Source of the DNA: Bacillus sp. AFS055030
GTDB lineage: Bacteria; Bacillota; Bacilli; Bacillales; Bacillaceae_G
Reading direction: 5' to 3'
Assembly (NCBI RefSeq): GCF_002574545.1
Contig: NZ_NUGT01000020.1
Span: forward strand, 186,001 to 250,000
DNA: 64,000 nt
Part shown: in pieces, positions 34,631-42,749 of the stretch
Layout: every line of letters starts with the position of its first letter
Position numbering within the stretch: position 1 is the stretch's first letter
The notes under the pieces: generated by a model
Seen by the model: the letters and a program-made list of their open reading frames with translations, nothing else
The model's database searches: none
Told to the model about the DNA's origin: nothing
Program-made: the position numbers and the translations under genes

Positions 34631-35620
34631 TTAAATTAATAACGACTTTAATTCATTACCTCTTTTTAAATAATTATCTAAATGAGGTTTTAATTTATTT
34701 TCATTTGAATTGATTAAATTTGAAGTTTTTTGATAGAATCCCCAATTTATGCATCCAGAAAGCCAAAGTAAGGAAGAAAGGCGATCAATATGCTCTGATC
34801 CAATTTGAAAAAAGTTACTATATTTATTCATAAATTTTTCAGCTAAATTCTTTGACATTGCGATTGATTTATTGTCGCTTGTTTTTGAATACCATTTAAT
34901 TAACCATGCTTACCCCTCAATTCGATCAACATAAGTAATCGATTCAAAATCAATTATTCCTTTTATAGTTGAGGCATCATGATTCCAAATAATATTTAAT
35001 GGATTCAAATCTGATTGAATAATAAAATCAAATTGATCTGTTTCTGCATTCTTTAAATGCAGTTTGGCCATTTCTAAATATTCATTTAGTAATGATTTAT
35101 TTTCTTTCAAAATATCTTTTGAATTTAATTCGCCCTTAAGCCTATTCACAAATCCTTCATATGCAATTAAATGGGATGTTTTAGGAAAAGAATTACATGA
35201 ATACCGAGTGGCAGTCTTATGAAAAACAGCTGCCATATTTCCAACTTCTTCGGTGATCACTTGATTAAATTTAGTCATATGTATACCATCTATCCATTTA
35301 AATAATATAAAACGATACGGTTGATTATCAATTAAAACGCTCAAAAAACGTTCATTCTTTCTAGATTTAACGATCTCCATAAAAGGAATTCTATTTTCAA
35401 CTAGAAATTCTGTAAATTTTATTTGTTCTTCAATTATTTCATCTGAAAGTTCACCAAAGAATTCATTATTCGAGCGATGTAAACTAATAAATCTAGCTGA
35501 ATACGCGTAATTGTTAATTAAAATTTTAAAATGCTTATCGTTATGCCAATTTTTTCTGTTTAAGTTCTTTACAATTTCAATTAATATAACGGAATTCTTC
35601 CATCCTTTATATCCTTTCAA
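34631..35620 (-). pseudogene. APH/CotS-like phosphotransferase split by one in-frame stop
   Basis: On the minus strand a frame of 236 codons ends in TAA at 34910-34912, then continues in the same frame (AWLIKWYSKTSDNKS...) to TAA at 34631. Together they give one protein of about 328 residues with kinase-fold motifs: IIQSDLNPLNIIW (catalytic loop, Asp and Asn) and GIIDFESITYVDRIEG. The stop lies where relatives usually have a residue before AWLIKW, so a TTA to TAA change is likely. The 5' end is also odd: the best ATG after AAAGG is out of frame, so a second lesion is possible. It precedes the DUF4931 gene. Confidence 0.75.
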
Positions 35621-35859
35621 ATCAAATAATGTTTAATATTGAACTTAAAAGAGTCCATAAAAGGTAACTGATTCCTTCAGGATAATTTCATTTTAATTTT
35701 AGTGGCTAATGTTCTATTCATTAAAATACAAGTTAAAAAAACCTAAATCTAATTTAGTGCTTTAAAATTGTATCTTTTTCGTTTATTTTTCAAATACTAA
35801 CAACGATATTCGACTTGAATATCAAAGATATCCTAAATTATCTTAGAGGTGAATCAAAC

Positions 35860-36012
35860 ATGACCATAAAAAATCATTTAGATCCTCAATCTCAAAAATT
35901 TTACCACAATTGGACTAGACCTAAACATGCTAAATCACAAGTCAATGGACAAACTATGGAGTCTCAGAATACAATCATTTTAAAAAGCAACGCTAAGGCA
36001 CATAGATGGTAA
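35860..36012 (+). CDS. YpzG-family small protein
   Basis: The 50-residue product has the YpzG-like core HNWTRPKHAKSQVNGQT. Such proteins are short, hydrophilic and restricted to spore-forming bacilli, and are thought to be linked to sporulation; function is unknown. The start is ATG 35860, 9 bases after AGAGGTG; a longer reading from 35815 lacks a ribosome site. It ends just before a plus-strand terminator. Confidence 0.7.
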   Translation: MTIKNHLDPQSQKFYHNWTRPKHAKSQVNGQTMESQNTIILKSNAKAHRW

Positions 36013-36031
36013 AAAAGGATAATTAAGGAGC

Positions 36032-36064
36032 AGGAAGACATTTAGTTGTCTTCCTTTCTTTTAA
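36032..36064 (+). terminator. Terminator of the YpzG-like gene
   Basis: GGAAGACA (36033-36040) pairs with TGTCTTCC (36047-36054), followed by TTTCTTTT. Confidence 0.82.
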
Positions 36065-36065
36065 C

Positions 36066-36099
36066 AAAAAACTAGCCACAGGCAACCGCCATGGCTAGT
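36066..36099 (-). terminator. Terminator of the DUF4023 gene
   Basis: ACTAGCCA (36071-36078) pairs with TGGCTAGT (36092-36099); on the minus strand it is followed by TTTTTTG. Confidence 0.82.
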
Positions 36100-36108
36100 C
36101 ATACTCAA

Positions 36109-36240
36109 TTATTTATTTGTTCCATGTTGTTTAGTAGGTAGTTTTTCATTTGGTGTTCCATTACCTTGGTGTTCTTTATTTTTTTGGTCTTTTCTTTGTT
36201 TTTCATGTAATTTTTCGACAAATTCATGCGTATCTTCCAT
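36109..36240 (-). CDS. DUF4023-like small protein of 43 residues
   Basis: The minus strand from ATG 36238-36240 encodes MEDTHEFVEKLHEKQRKD, then a Lys/Asn/Gly-rich tail ending NEKLPTKQHGTNK. AGGAGG sits 7 bases before the ATG, a strong ribosome site, and a terminator follows the stop. The HEFVEKLHE...QGxGxPxxKLP pattern matches the DUF4023 family of spore-forming bacilli, of unknown function. Confidence 0.75.
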   Translation of the reverse strand: MEDTHEFVEKLHEKQRKDQKNKEHQGNGTPNEKLPTKQHGTNK

Positions 36241-36322
36241 TTTTTAAGCCTCCTTGTAAAGAATCTAAATGTTACTTTAACCAAACAAGGAGGAAAAAAT
36301 TCATATTAGCATAATGTAGAAA

Positions 36323-36646
36323 TTACATGAGAATTTTTGTCAAGTCTAATACAGACCTTATAATTAAAATAGTTTGTGCAATACCAAATAGTAATCCCGT
36401 TATGAAACGTAAAAAATTATTACTTTCTCTCCAATTCCATTTTTGTGTAAACCCGTCAATCAATAAAGGGAACATTAAAATTGGAATGTACCACCAATAA
36501 AGGAATGATGCGATCATAAATAAAAATGGAAGAAACAAATAACCAAATAGAATTGCCGTACATCTTGCACAAAGTGGAAAAGTATATGAACCTATGCGAT
36601 ATGATCTGTCTTGCCTTCTATGACAAGGAATCCAATTTAAAATCAA
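36323..36646 (-). CDS. DUF2085 membrane protein
   Basis: The 107-residue protein has IPCHRRQDRSY near the start and FPLCARCTAILFGY, the paired Cys motifs of DUF2085, and three to four membrane helices. Function is unknown; the conserved Cys residues suggest metal or redox chemistry in the membrane. The start is TTG 36646, 7 bases after AGGAGG, which clearly decides against the longer frame. It follows a Cys/Asp-rich membrane protein gene by 14 bases, so the two are probably cotranscribed. Confidence 0.75.
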   Translation of the reverse strand: MILNWIPCHRRQDRSYRIGSYTFPLCARCTAILFGYLFLPFLFMIASFLYWWYIPILMFPLLIDGFTQKWNWRESNNFLRFITGLLFGIAQTILIIRSVLDLTKILM

Positions 36647-36660
36647 ATTTAATCCTCCTA

Positions 36661-36945
36661 TTAGCTTGGACAATCTGGACTACAATCGCAATCCGGTGCG
36701 CAATCTGGCATGTGATGATGACAATCAGGGAGGTCACAATCTGGAACATAACCAAAATCACCGCAATCACACCAATCGCACGCTTTTCTTTTTTTTCTTC
36801 TCCGCTCATAATAAATAATCATTATAATTCCAAAAACGATACTTGCACTAATTAATAATAGTCCTTTAAGTAGAAAACCCTTCACAATTAAAACGATACC
36901 AACAATAAGAAGAATGAAAAATCCACTGATTAAGAAAAAGACCAA
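36661..36945 (-). CDS. Two-helix membrane protein with a Cys/Asp-rich tail
   Basis: The 94-residue product has two membrane helices (about 2-50), a basic stretch YERRRKKRK, and a C-terminal tail with 9 Cys and 10 Asp, including five Pro-Asp-Cys repeats and His-His-His. The tail would face the cytoplasm if the basic stretch follows the positive-inside rule. This composition suggests metal binding (zinc, copper or iron), but no family is recognised. The start is TTG 36945, 8 bases after AAAGAG; GTG 36954 is an alternative. It is followed by the DUF2085 gene. Confidence 0.6.
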   Translation of the reverse strand: MVFFLISGFFILLIVGIVLIVKGFLLKGLLLISASIVFGIIMIIYYERRRKKRKACDWCDCGDFGYVPDCDLPDCHHHMPDCAPDCDCSPDCPS

Positions 36946-36973
36946 CTTTACCACTCTTTCATAAAAATAATGA

Positions 36974-36996
36974 AAGACTAACTCGATGTTAGTCTT
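36974..36996 (-). terminator. Terminator of the 37026-37322 gene
   Basis: AAGACTAAC (36974-36982) pairs with GTTAGTCTT (36988-36996) around TCGAT; on the minus strand a T-rich tract follows. Confidence 0.75.
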
Positions 36997-37025
36997 GTAA
37001 TTACCAATTAAATCTTACTATCCTT

Positions 37026-37322
37026 TTATTTAGAACGACCAGTTGCTGCACCAATCAAAATAAAAATGGCTGATAAAATATGCATGATCATGCCTAAAAC
37101 AGGAATCCATGCAAGACAAGATGTGATGATTCCAAAAATATTCCCATTAGCAGAGACACCAGCTTTTTTCGCTAACACGAGTGTAATAATGTGAAGAATT
37201 AAAGCGATAAATAATGGCGTATAGCCAAAACCAATAACGATCGAACCACCTAAAACAGGAATACCGAGTAATGCTTCAAAACCACCCGAAATCCATTTCA
37301 TATTTTTAACGTTTGATCTCAT
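37026..37322 (-). CDS. Small integral membrane protein
   Basis: The 98-residue product has three hydrophobic segments (LLGIPVLGGSIVIGFGY, LFIALILHIITLVLA and IFGIITSCLAWIPVLGMIMHILSAIFILIG) joined by short loops, with a Gly-rich character. AAGGAG lies before ATG 37322. I recognise no named family. It is monocistronic, with a terminator after it. Confidence 0.65.
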   Translation of the reverse strand: MRSNVKNMKWISGGFEALLGIPVLGGSIVIGFGYTPLFIALILHIITLVLAKKAGVSANGNIFGIITSCLAWIPVLGMIMHILSAIFILIGAATGRSK

Positions 37323-37455
37323 ATATTCTCCTTTTCAACTTAAAAATGTAAATTTTTTCTAATAATCCTATTGTATTCTAAAAATTCTTAAACGAATAGT
37401 TTTTATTAGAAATTTGATTTAAATTCAGTCTCAAGAATGAGAATCTTCAAAAATT

Positions 37456-37488
37456 AAAAAGTAAGAGACAATAACGGTCTCTTACTTT
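37456..37488 (-). terminator. Terminator of spo0M
   Basis: AAAGTAAGAGAC (37458-37469) pairs with GTCTCTTACTTT (37477-37488); the minus strand then runs into TTTTTAATTTTT. Confidence 0.88.
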
Positions 37489-37493
37489 ATTAA

Positions 37494-38249
37494 TTAGTTA
37501 TATTGTTGTAAAAAAGCCCTAACTGAGTTTGCAATAGTTTGAGCATCTTTAAGTTGTTCATTTTTAAAGTTAAGAGATGTTTTCTTTTCATCCAATCCGA
37601 ATGATTCTTGAAGTAAACCTGCTAAACCACGATGTGAACCTGATTTATCTACTTGAACCCTCATAAACAGACCATCTTTATTCGGTTCAATCATACATTC
37701 AATTTCATCAAATCGCCATTCCCTCTTGGAGTTTGGAACAAATTCCCACTCTTGATAGAAACGACCATTTTGAGCCTCCACCTCAACTTGACGTAAACGG
37801 AAGCCAAGTATCGTAAATGCTTCTACAAAGTTTGCTAGTTCTTCATGTGGATGAACTTTTAAGAAATCAGTATCTGTAGGGTCTATACTTAAATCGATAT
37901 CTAAATCCGTCTCAATCCAAACTTGGCCATGTCCGATTGTAATCGGTGTGTAATATGGCAGTTGGAACGTAAAAGGAATGACTTTTTGTTCATTCGCTTC
38001 AATTTTCATTTTGCCAGAAACACGCTCTTCATGTAATTGGATTTTTACATTTACCTCATCGTCTCCACTTTTCTTTTGAGCATAAGACTTTAACTTAAGG
38101 CCAATATGATTAATTTCTTGCGCAACTGATCCACCCTTAATTTCAACTACACCTTCAACATTTTTTCCTGGATATAAATCTCTCGTATGGATAATTGTAT
38201 TTACCGTAGCAGCTCCAATTCCTAGTCTAGCTAGTACTTTTTTAAACAT
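37494..38249 (-). CDS. spo0M: Sporulation control protein Spo0M
   Basis: The 251-residue protein begins MFKKVLARLGIGAATVNTII and continues LYPGKNVEGVVEIKGG...HIGLKLKSYAQKK, the arrestin-like beta-sandwich of the Spo0M family. Later motifs QKVIPFTFQLPYYTPIT and LRQVEVEAQNGRFYQEWEF also fit. In B. subtilis Spo0M affects sporulation onset and cell division. GAGGGGAT precedes ATG 38249. It is a single gene with a strong terminator. Confidence 0.9.
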   Translation of the reverse strand: MFKKVLARLGIGAATVNTIIHTRDLYPGKNVEGVVEIKGGSVAQEINHIGLKLKSYAQKKSGDDEVNVKIQLHEERVSGKMKIEANEQKVIPFTFQLPYYTPITIGHGQVWIETDLDIDLSIDPTDTDFLKVHPHEELANFVEAFTILGFRLRQVEVEAQNGRFYQEWEFVPNSKREWRFDEIECMIEPNKDGLFMRVQVDKSGSHRGLAGLLQESFGLDEKKTSLNFKNEQLKDAQTIANSVRAFLQQYN

Positions 38250-38433
38250 TAGATCCCCTCCAAAGAAATTACTATATTTCCATTATATAGTAGATTTCTA
38301 GTGTTGAATAATCCAAATTTAAGTATTTAATTCCTTCTATTAGATTATGAATAAAAGAAATAATTATGTATTAGACAAGTTATTAAAAGGTTGAGCATAT
38401 TTTATAATAAGAAGTTAATTTTGGAGGTGTTTT

Positions 38434-38871
38434 ATGCACTTTATTTTTATTAAGAAAAAATGGTTATTAATTTGTTTTCTTCTTGTTGTTATTGGAGTAA
38501 GTGGTTGGTATTATTTAACACCAAAATCAGTTCAAACTGCAGTCCAGCAGCATGTAAAAACGTTCGACATCGATATGATCACAGCCGAGTTTAGTACAAA
38601 GCTAGATGATGGAACGGAAATTGAAGCTTATAGATGGGATCCAGGTACAATCGTTATTGATAAAAACAAAAAAGTAACTTTAAAAATTCATGGAATAAAT
38701 GGAAAAGAACATCATTTTCATATCGAAGGAACGAATATTACCGGTGTGGTAGCCAAAGGTAAAACGACCGAGGTACCTTTATTTTTTAAAAAAGAAGGTA
38801 CATACCGTTTAATTTGTGATAATCATTCTCATGACGTGGCACCTATGATTGGTTATATTGTTGTAGATTAA
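38434..38871 (+). CDS. Membrane-anchored cupredoxin-domain protein
   Basis: The 145-residue protein has an N-terminal membrane anchor (WLLICFLLVVIGVSGWYYL) and one cupredoxin domain. Candidate type 1 copper ligands are a His in EHHFHIEGTN and Cys, His and Met in CDNHSHDVAPMIGY. The domain would lie outside the cell. It could carry electrons or bind copper. GGAGG precedes ATG 38434. The next genes encode a YtkA-like lipoprotein and a Met-rich membrane protein, which together suggest copper handling. Confidence 0.75.
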   Translation: MHFIFIKKKWLLICFLLVVIGVSGWYYLTPKSVQTAVQQHVKTFDIDMITAEFSTKLDDGTEIEAYRWDPGTIVIDKNKKVTLKIHGINGKEHHFHIEGTNITGVVAKGKTTEVPLFFKKEGTYRLICDNHSHDVAPMIGYIVVD

Positions 38872-38906
38872 TGATTTAAGATTAGACAACCAATTAACTT
38901 TCATAG

Positions 38907-38952
38907 AAAAGATAGTAAAAAATTATCTTTACTAAATTTTACTATCTTTTTC
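38907..38952. terminator. Bidirectional terminator
   Basis: AAAAGATAGTAAAA (38907-38920) pairs with TTTTACTATCTTTT (38937-38950). Confidence 0.8.
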
Positions 38953-38962
38953 TAATTCATCT

Positions 38963-39343
38963 TTATCTAATTGATACTTTACGTTCATTTTTACCTTTTA
39001 TTAAAGTTATTTGTTTACTCCAAGTACCTTCCATTGGCAGTTCTAAACTCACTTCATATATACCTTTATTTATTTTCTTCATACTTGCTTCAACATGATG
39101 ATTCATACTTTTCATTTCCATTTTAAAATAAACCGAATCTACATCTACTTCATTTCCATCGGTATCTACTAAATTTACTAAATACACATGTGTTTGCTTT
39201 TTATTTGTTAATTTTTTTTCATTAATAGATAATTGAATATGATCTAAAAAAGGACTCGATTTAATTTCAGCCTTTTTTCCGCAACCAGAACATAGTACTA
39301 AACTACATAATAGGGTTATGAATATGTAAAACACTTTCTTCAT
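38963..39343 (-). CDS. YtkA/FixH-like lipoprotein
   Basis: The 126-residue precursor has a signal peptide ending in the lipobox LCSGC, followed by GKKAE. The mature part shows the YtkA-like beta-sandwich pattern: YLVNLVDTDGNEVDVDSVYFKMEMKSMNHH, here noted as FKMEMKSMNHH, and YEVSLELPMEGTW. The Met and His residues there are typical of the family and could bind copper. The start is ATG 39343, 8 bases after AGGAG. It converges on the cupredoxin gene across one terminator. Confidence 0.75.
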   Translation of the reverse strand: MKKVFYIFITLLCSLVLCSGCGKKAEIKSSPFLDHIQLSINEKKLTNKKQTHVYLVNLVDTDGNEVDVDSVYFKMEMKSMNHHVEASMKKINKGIYEVSLELPMEGTWSKQITLIKGKNERKVSIR

Positions 39344-39532
39344 TAACATCACTCCTATTTTAAGATAACCTCACTCTAAACTGACTTAAAAAAAGAAATG
39401 AAAATTTGATTACACAAATAAAAATAAAATTATTGTTATCACATTCATACAATTAAGCTTTTTCAACATATAATTGAACGTTATAACTCAAACAACTAAG
39501 GATTCTACATAGGGAGGGAGGAGTTTAACTGA

Positions 39533-39997
39533 ATGTTCTTAGAATGGGCTAGCATTGTCTTAACTGTTCTACTCTCATCATATGTCATCATCATCACTAA
39601 TAGAAAGAAAGAAAAACTTTCTTGTACAGTCGGAAAAATGATCAGTATGACGAATTCAATGATGACAAGTGTCACCGTGGGTACAATCTTTGGTATTTTT
39701 TTTCGGAATACTGATTTAACCATTCCGACAATTCTTTCCATGACAGCAGGCATATTAATCGGATACTTAACTGGTAAACCTTTATCACTAATGGCCGTAT
39801 TAGAAGGGATAACTGCGGGAATTATGGGTGGAATGATGGGAGCAATGCTTGGTATTATGCTACAGGAGACTTATTTAAACATCTTAATCTATTTTATAGA
39901 CGTCGTATTTGTATTAGTTACAATCCTATTAATTAAAGTGATTGATCAAGAAGTTAGCAAATTCAATAAAAATGAAAAATCCCTCCATTCAATTTGA
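39533..39997 (+). CDS. Methionine-rich integral membrane protein
   Basis: The 154-residue product has four hydrophobic segments and about a dozen Met residues, grouped in KMISMTNSMMTS and GIMGGMMGAMLGIMLQE. Gly-x-x-Gly packing motifs are frequent. No family is recognised with confidence. A GGGAGGGAGGAG tract lies 11 bases before ATG 39533, a long but usable spacing. It diverges from the YtkA-like lipoprotein and lies near a cupredoxin gene, so a role in copper transport or sensing is a guess. Confidence 0.6.
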   Translation: MFLEWASIVLTVLLSSYVIIITNRKKEKLSCTVGKMISMTNSMMTSVTVGTIFGIFFRNTDLTIPTILSMTAGILIGYLTGKPLSLMAVLEGITAGIMGGMMGAMLGIMLQETYLNILIYFIDVVFVLVTILLIKVIDQEVSKFNKNEKSLHSI

Positions 39998-40002
39998 ACA
40001 TA

Positions 40003-40040
40003 AAAATAGCCTACCTAGTTTAAATTAGGTAGGCTATTTT
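40003..40040. terminator. Bidirectional terminator
   Basis: AAAATAGCCTACCTA (40003-40017) pairs perfectly with TAGGTAGGCTATTTT (40026-40040). Confidence 0.93.
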
Positions 40041-40055
40041 ATTTTTGTAAGAACA

Positions 40056-40679
40056 TTAAATACGATTCAAATGCGTTGTATCGCATAGTAACATAAAGTC
40101 CAACTCTTTCTCTTCTCCAAAATTAATTATCGTTAAACTTGTTCCGTGGACATAAGGTAGATCCCATAATTTTTCAATTGGTGATTGTTTTAAATGAGCT
40201 ACAATCGCTGCCAATACAACTGCATGTGTAACAATTAATATATTACCTTCTTCATTCGAATTTAAAATAGTTTGGATGACATTTCCTACTCTTTCTGTTA
40301 AGGCGAGTAAACTCTCACCTTGATGTGGACGATGGTCGTATAAATGAGGTGTTTTCCAAAGAGATTCAAATTCATTTTCAAAACAATCATTTATTTCTTT
40401 TTTCGTTTTACCTTCCCACTCACCAAAATTAATTTCTTTTAAATCATCTTCTTCAATAATTGGAATCGATGAATTGTTTCTTAAAATATTTGCAGTTGTT
40501 ACTGCACGTTTACTCGAACTAGTATATATTTTACTAAAACTCACTTTAGCTAATTTATTACTTAATAATTTAGCATCAATAATCCCGCTAGCAGTAAGTT
40601 CGGAATCTTTTGATCCTTGTAATCGATTTTCGATATTCCACACCGTTTCACCGTGTCTTGTTAAATAAATTGTTAACAA
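40056..40679 (-). CDS. Histidine phosphatase (phosphoglycerate mutase-like)
   Basis: The 207-residue protein has the phospho-His motif LTRHGETVWN near its start, TASGIIDAKLL, YTSSSKRAVTTA and the second His in LIVTHAVVLAAI, with the acid in LKEINFGEWEGK. This is the broad-specificity PhoE/CobC-like family; the substrate is unknown. The start is TTG 40679, 7 bases after GGAGG; the open frame extends 47 codons further upstream but overlaps the NIPSNAP gene and lacks a ribosome site. Confidence 0.82.
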   Translation of the reverse strand: MLTIYLTRHGETVWNIENRLQGSKDSELTASGIIDAKLLSNKLAKVSFSKIYTSSSKRAVTTANILRNNSSIPIIEEDDLKEINFGEWEGKTKKEINDCFENEFESLWKTPHLYDHRPHQGESLLALTERVGNVIQTILNSNEEGNILIVTHAVVLAAIVAHLKQSPIEKLWDLPYVHGTSLTIINFGEEKELDFMLLCDTTHLNRI

Positions 40680-40719
40680 CTTTGCTCCTCCAGCTTTCGT
40701 AAATAAAACTTCTCCGCTA

Positions 40720-41073
40720 TTATTTTTGAAATAAATCCAAACAATGTTTAGGTATTTCATATATTCCAATTGGTGAAGTTGAAGTAAGAAATTCTTGATG
40801 ACTTTCTTCAAATAATTCACCTAATTGAGCCCTTTTCTTTTTTGCATTCAGATGAAGCTCAGATTTCCTGATCATCTTTTCAATCTGCTCATTCTGTTCT
40901 ATACTTTCATATTGCCAAATCGCTTCAATTTTATCATTCGATTCGTTAACCCACCTACCAATTAATTTAGCACCATGCTTGATTTGATTTGGGTATAAAT
41001 AAAAATGAAAAAAATCATTAAATTGTTCTAATTGATCTGGATTTATTTTATAAGACTTTTTCCTATAGATCAT
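40720..41073 (-). CDS. NIPSNAP-family protein
   Basis: The 117-residue protein fits the ferredoxin-like NIPSNAP fold: MIYRKKSYKINPDQLEQFNDFF at the start, GAKLIGRWV, and EAIWQYESIEQNEQIE. Function is unknown. AGAGGT lies before ATG 41073. It is in line with an alpha/beta hydrolase upstream (27 bases) and a histidine phosphatase downstream (40 bases), so the three may form one transcript. Confidence 0.75.
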   Translation of the reverse strand: MIYRKKSYKINPDQLEQFNDFFHFYLYPNQIKHGAKLIGRWVNESNDKIEAIWQYESIEQNEQIEKMIRKSELHLNAKKKRAQLGELFEESHQEFLTSTSPIGIYEIPKHCLDLFQK

Positions 41074-41099
41074 TTTTACCTCTACTCCACACTGTGGAT

Positions 41100-41951
41100 T
41101 TAGACAAGCGTTTTTTTAGTAAATTGTTTTACTTCCTTCAAAAACAGTTCCTTCTCTTCTAAAAATGGATAATGATTACTTTCATGTAAAATGACTAATT
41201 TTGAATTTTCAATTCCTTCAGCCATTTCTTCTGAATATTCGATTGGACATTGTACGTCATGTTTGCCACAAATAATTAGAGTTGGACAACTTATTAATGA
41301 TAACTTTCTTGTTACATCGTAAATTTGCAATTCCCTATTGAAATAATTTAGTCGAATTGCTGACATTTTTTTAGAGATTGGTAAATTAAAATATTCGTGA
41401 TATCGATTTGGCTTATGCAAAGATAACTTTGTCCGTTCAATTGATAGAGCTTCTCTTTCTTCATTAGATATTGTAGTATCTTTTAACTTTTCAATTAATT
41501 CTTGCATGATATTATATTGCGGATGAGCTTTGTTATAAATACAGTTTTTTGAAAACGTTGCATAATCTCTCGCTGCAGCTCCAACAATCAAATTATGATT
41601 TAAAGAATTTGAAAAATAGATTCCATAAATAATTCCAAGCATTCCACCGGTAGAATGACCGGCAAAACTCCAGGATGAATAACCTAATGTTTCCCTAATT
41701 TCTTCTAGATCAAATATTGTTTCTAGCATACTTAATTCATAAGGAGAATGTGCTTTTTCAGAATTACCAGTTTCTCTTAAATTTATTAAAAATACTTTAA
41801 ATAATGTAGTAAATGAATTTGCAAAATAATCTCCCGAATCATTAAATTCAGAGTAATTATGAGTGATACATAAAGGCTCTCCTTCACCTTTACAAAATAC
41901 TTCAAATGTCCCTCTTTTCGTATTAATTAGTCTCCGTTCCCATTTCTCCAT
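41100..41951 (-). CDS. Alpha/beta hydrolase
   Basis: The 283-residue protein has the nucleophile elbow FAGHSTGGMLG, the early loop LINLRETGNSEKAH, an acid region LIICGKHDVQCPIEYSEEM and a C-terminal His in HESNHYPFLEE. The catalytic Ser-Asp-His triad is thus complete. Substrate is unknown. AGGGG lies 10 bases before ATG 41951; an upstream reading begins at 41978 but has no ribosome site. It heads a possible operon with NIPSNAP and histidine phosphatase genes. Confidence 0.8.
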   Translation of the reverse strand: MEKWERRLINTKRGTFEVFCKGEGEPLCITHNYSEFNDSGDYFANSFTTLFKVFLINLRETGNSEKAHSPYELSMLETIFDLEEIRETLGYSSWSFAGHSTGGMLGIIYGIYFSNSLNHNLIVGAAARDYATFSKNCIYNKAHPQYNIMQELIEKLKDTTISNEEREALSIERTKLSLHKPNRYHEYFNLPISKKMSAIRLNYFNRELQIYDVTRKLSLISCPTLIICGKHDVQCPIEYSEEMAEGIENSKLVILHESNHYPFLEEKELFLKEVKQFTKKTLV

Positions 41952-42068
41952 AACGTAAAAACCCCTACTTTTTGACATACTCTACTATTTCTTGAAAACA
42001 GGTTCTAATTCCTATCTTCTAAAAAATTGTTCACATATTATCCATAAATATATATCCGTAAAATTTAG

Positions 42069-42533
42069 TTATCTTTGAACAATATAATACCAAACCTCTT
42101 CTTCTCCAAAGTAGTTACCAGTCGGAATAAAACCTAATTGCTTATATAAATTCATAGCTAATTTATTATCTTTATGAACTGTTAATCGAATCTCTTTACA
42201 TTGCTGGAATTTATTCCCGATCCACTTAATCATTTCAACAAATGCTAATTTACCATATCCTTTACTTTGAAACTGTTTATCAATTAAAAACCCGTTGATC
42301 CAATAGCTATTTGTTGTATGTTCTTCAAAAGCATGCATAATAAATCCAACCATCGTCTGATCATCATAAATGGCAAATGGGATATATTCCACATTTTCAC
42401 CATCTGGTTTTATATATACTTTTGCAAGTGATACTGCAACCGTGGGAACAAAATTCAATTGTTCACTATTTACTTCAAGTTTAATAGCTTCTTCCCAATT
42501 TTCTCTTGTTACGATTTTTAAATGAATCATCAT
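42069..42533 (-). CDS. GNAT acetyltransferase, spermidine acetyltransferase (BltD)-like
   Basis: The 154-residue protein resembles the BltD/PaiA group: IVTRENWEEAIKLEVNSEQLNFV near the start, VGFIMHAFEE, INGFLIDKQFQSKGYGKLAFVEM with the acetyl-CoA loop QSKGYGK, and LGFIPTGNYFGEEEVWYY at the end. BltD acetylates spermidine, but specificity here is inferred only from resemblance. The start is one of two ATGs (42533 or 42530), 8 bases after GGAG. Confidence 0.8.
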   Translation of the reverse strand: MMIHLKIVTRENWEEAIKLEVNSEQLNFVPTVAVSLAKVYIKPDGENVEYIPFAIYDDQTMVGFIMHAFEEHTTNSYWINGFLIDKQFQSKGYGKLAFVEMIKWIGNKFQQCKEIRLTVHKDNKLAMNLYKQLGFIPTGNYFGEEEVWYYIVQR

Positions 42534-42749
42534 CGTTCGCTCTCCCTTAAACTTAAAAATTAAATCACTTTTATCATATCACTTTCTTTGTTAAATTCTG
42601 AAATTTCCGACATTTTGGTAAATGAAATTTTTAAAAAGACGAATATTTTTTAGTCTTTAGGATATAACAACCTTGAAAAGCAATTTTTCATATTTACTAA
42701 CTAATTTTTACTTAGCTAGTACATTTAATATAGATGAAAGGAAAATAGT

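Noticed and set aside
11398-35620. Programmed readthrough or recoding at the two lone TAA stops
   Set aside because: No stimulating structure or selenocysteine-type signal is visible, TAA is a normal stop throughout the window, and nonsense mutation is the simpler explanation.
36526-36855. A 109-codon plus-strand ORF across the DUF2085 and Cys-rich genes
   Set aside because: Both minus-strand genes have strong ribosome sites and recognisable membrane or Cys motifs; the plus frame has neither.
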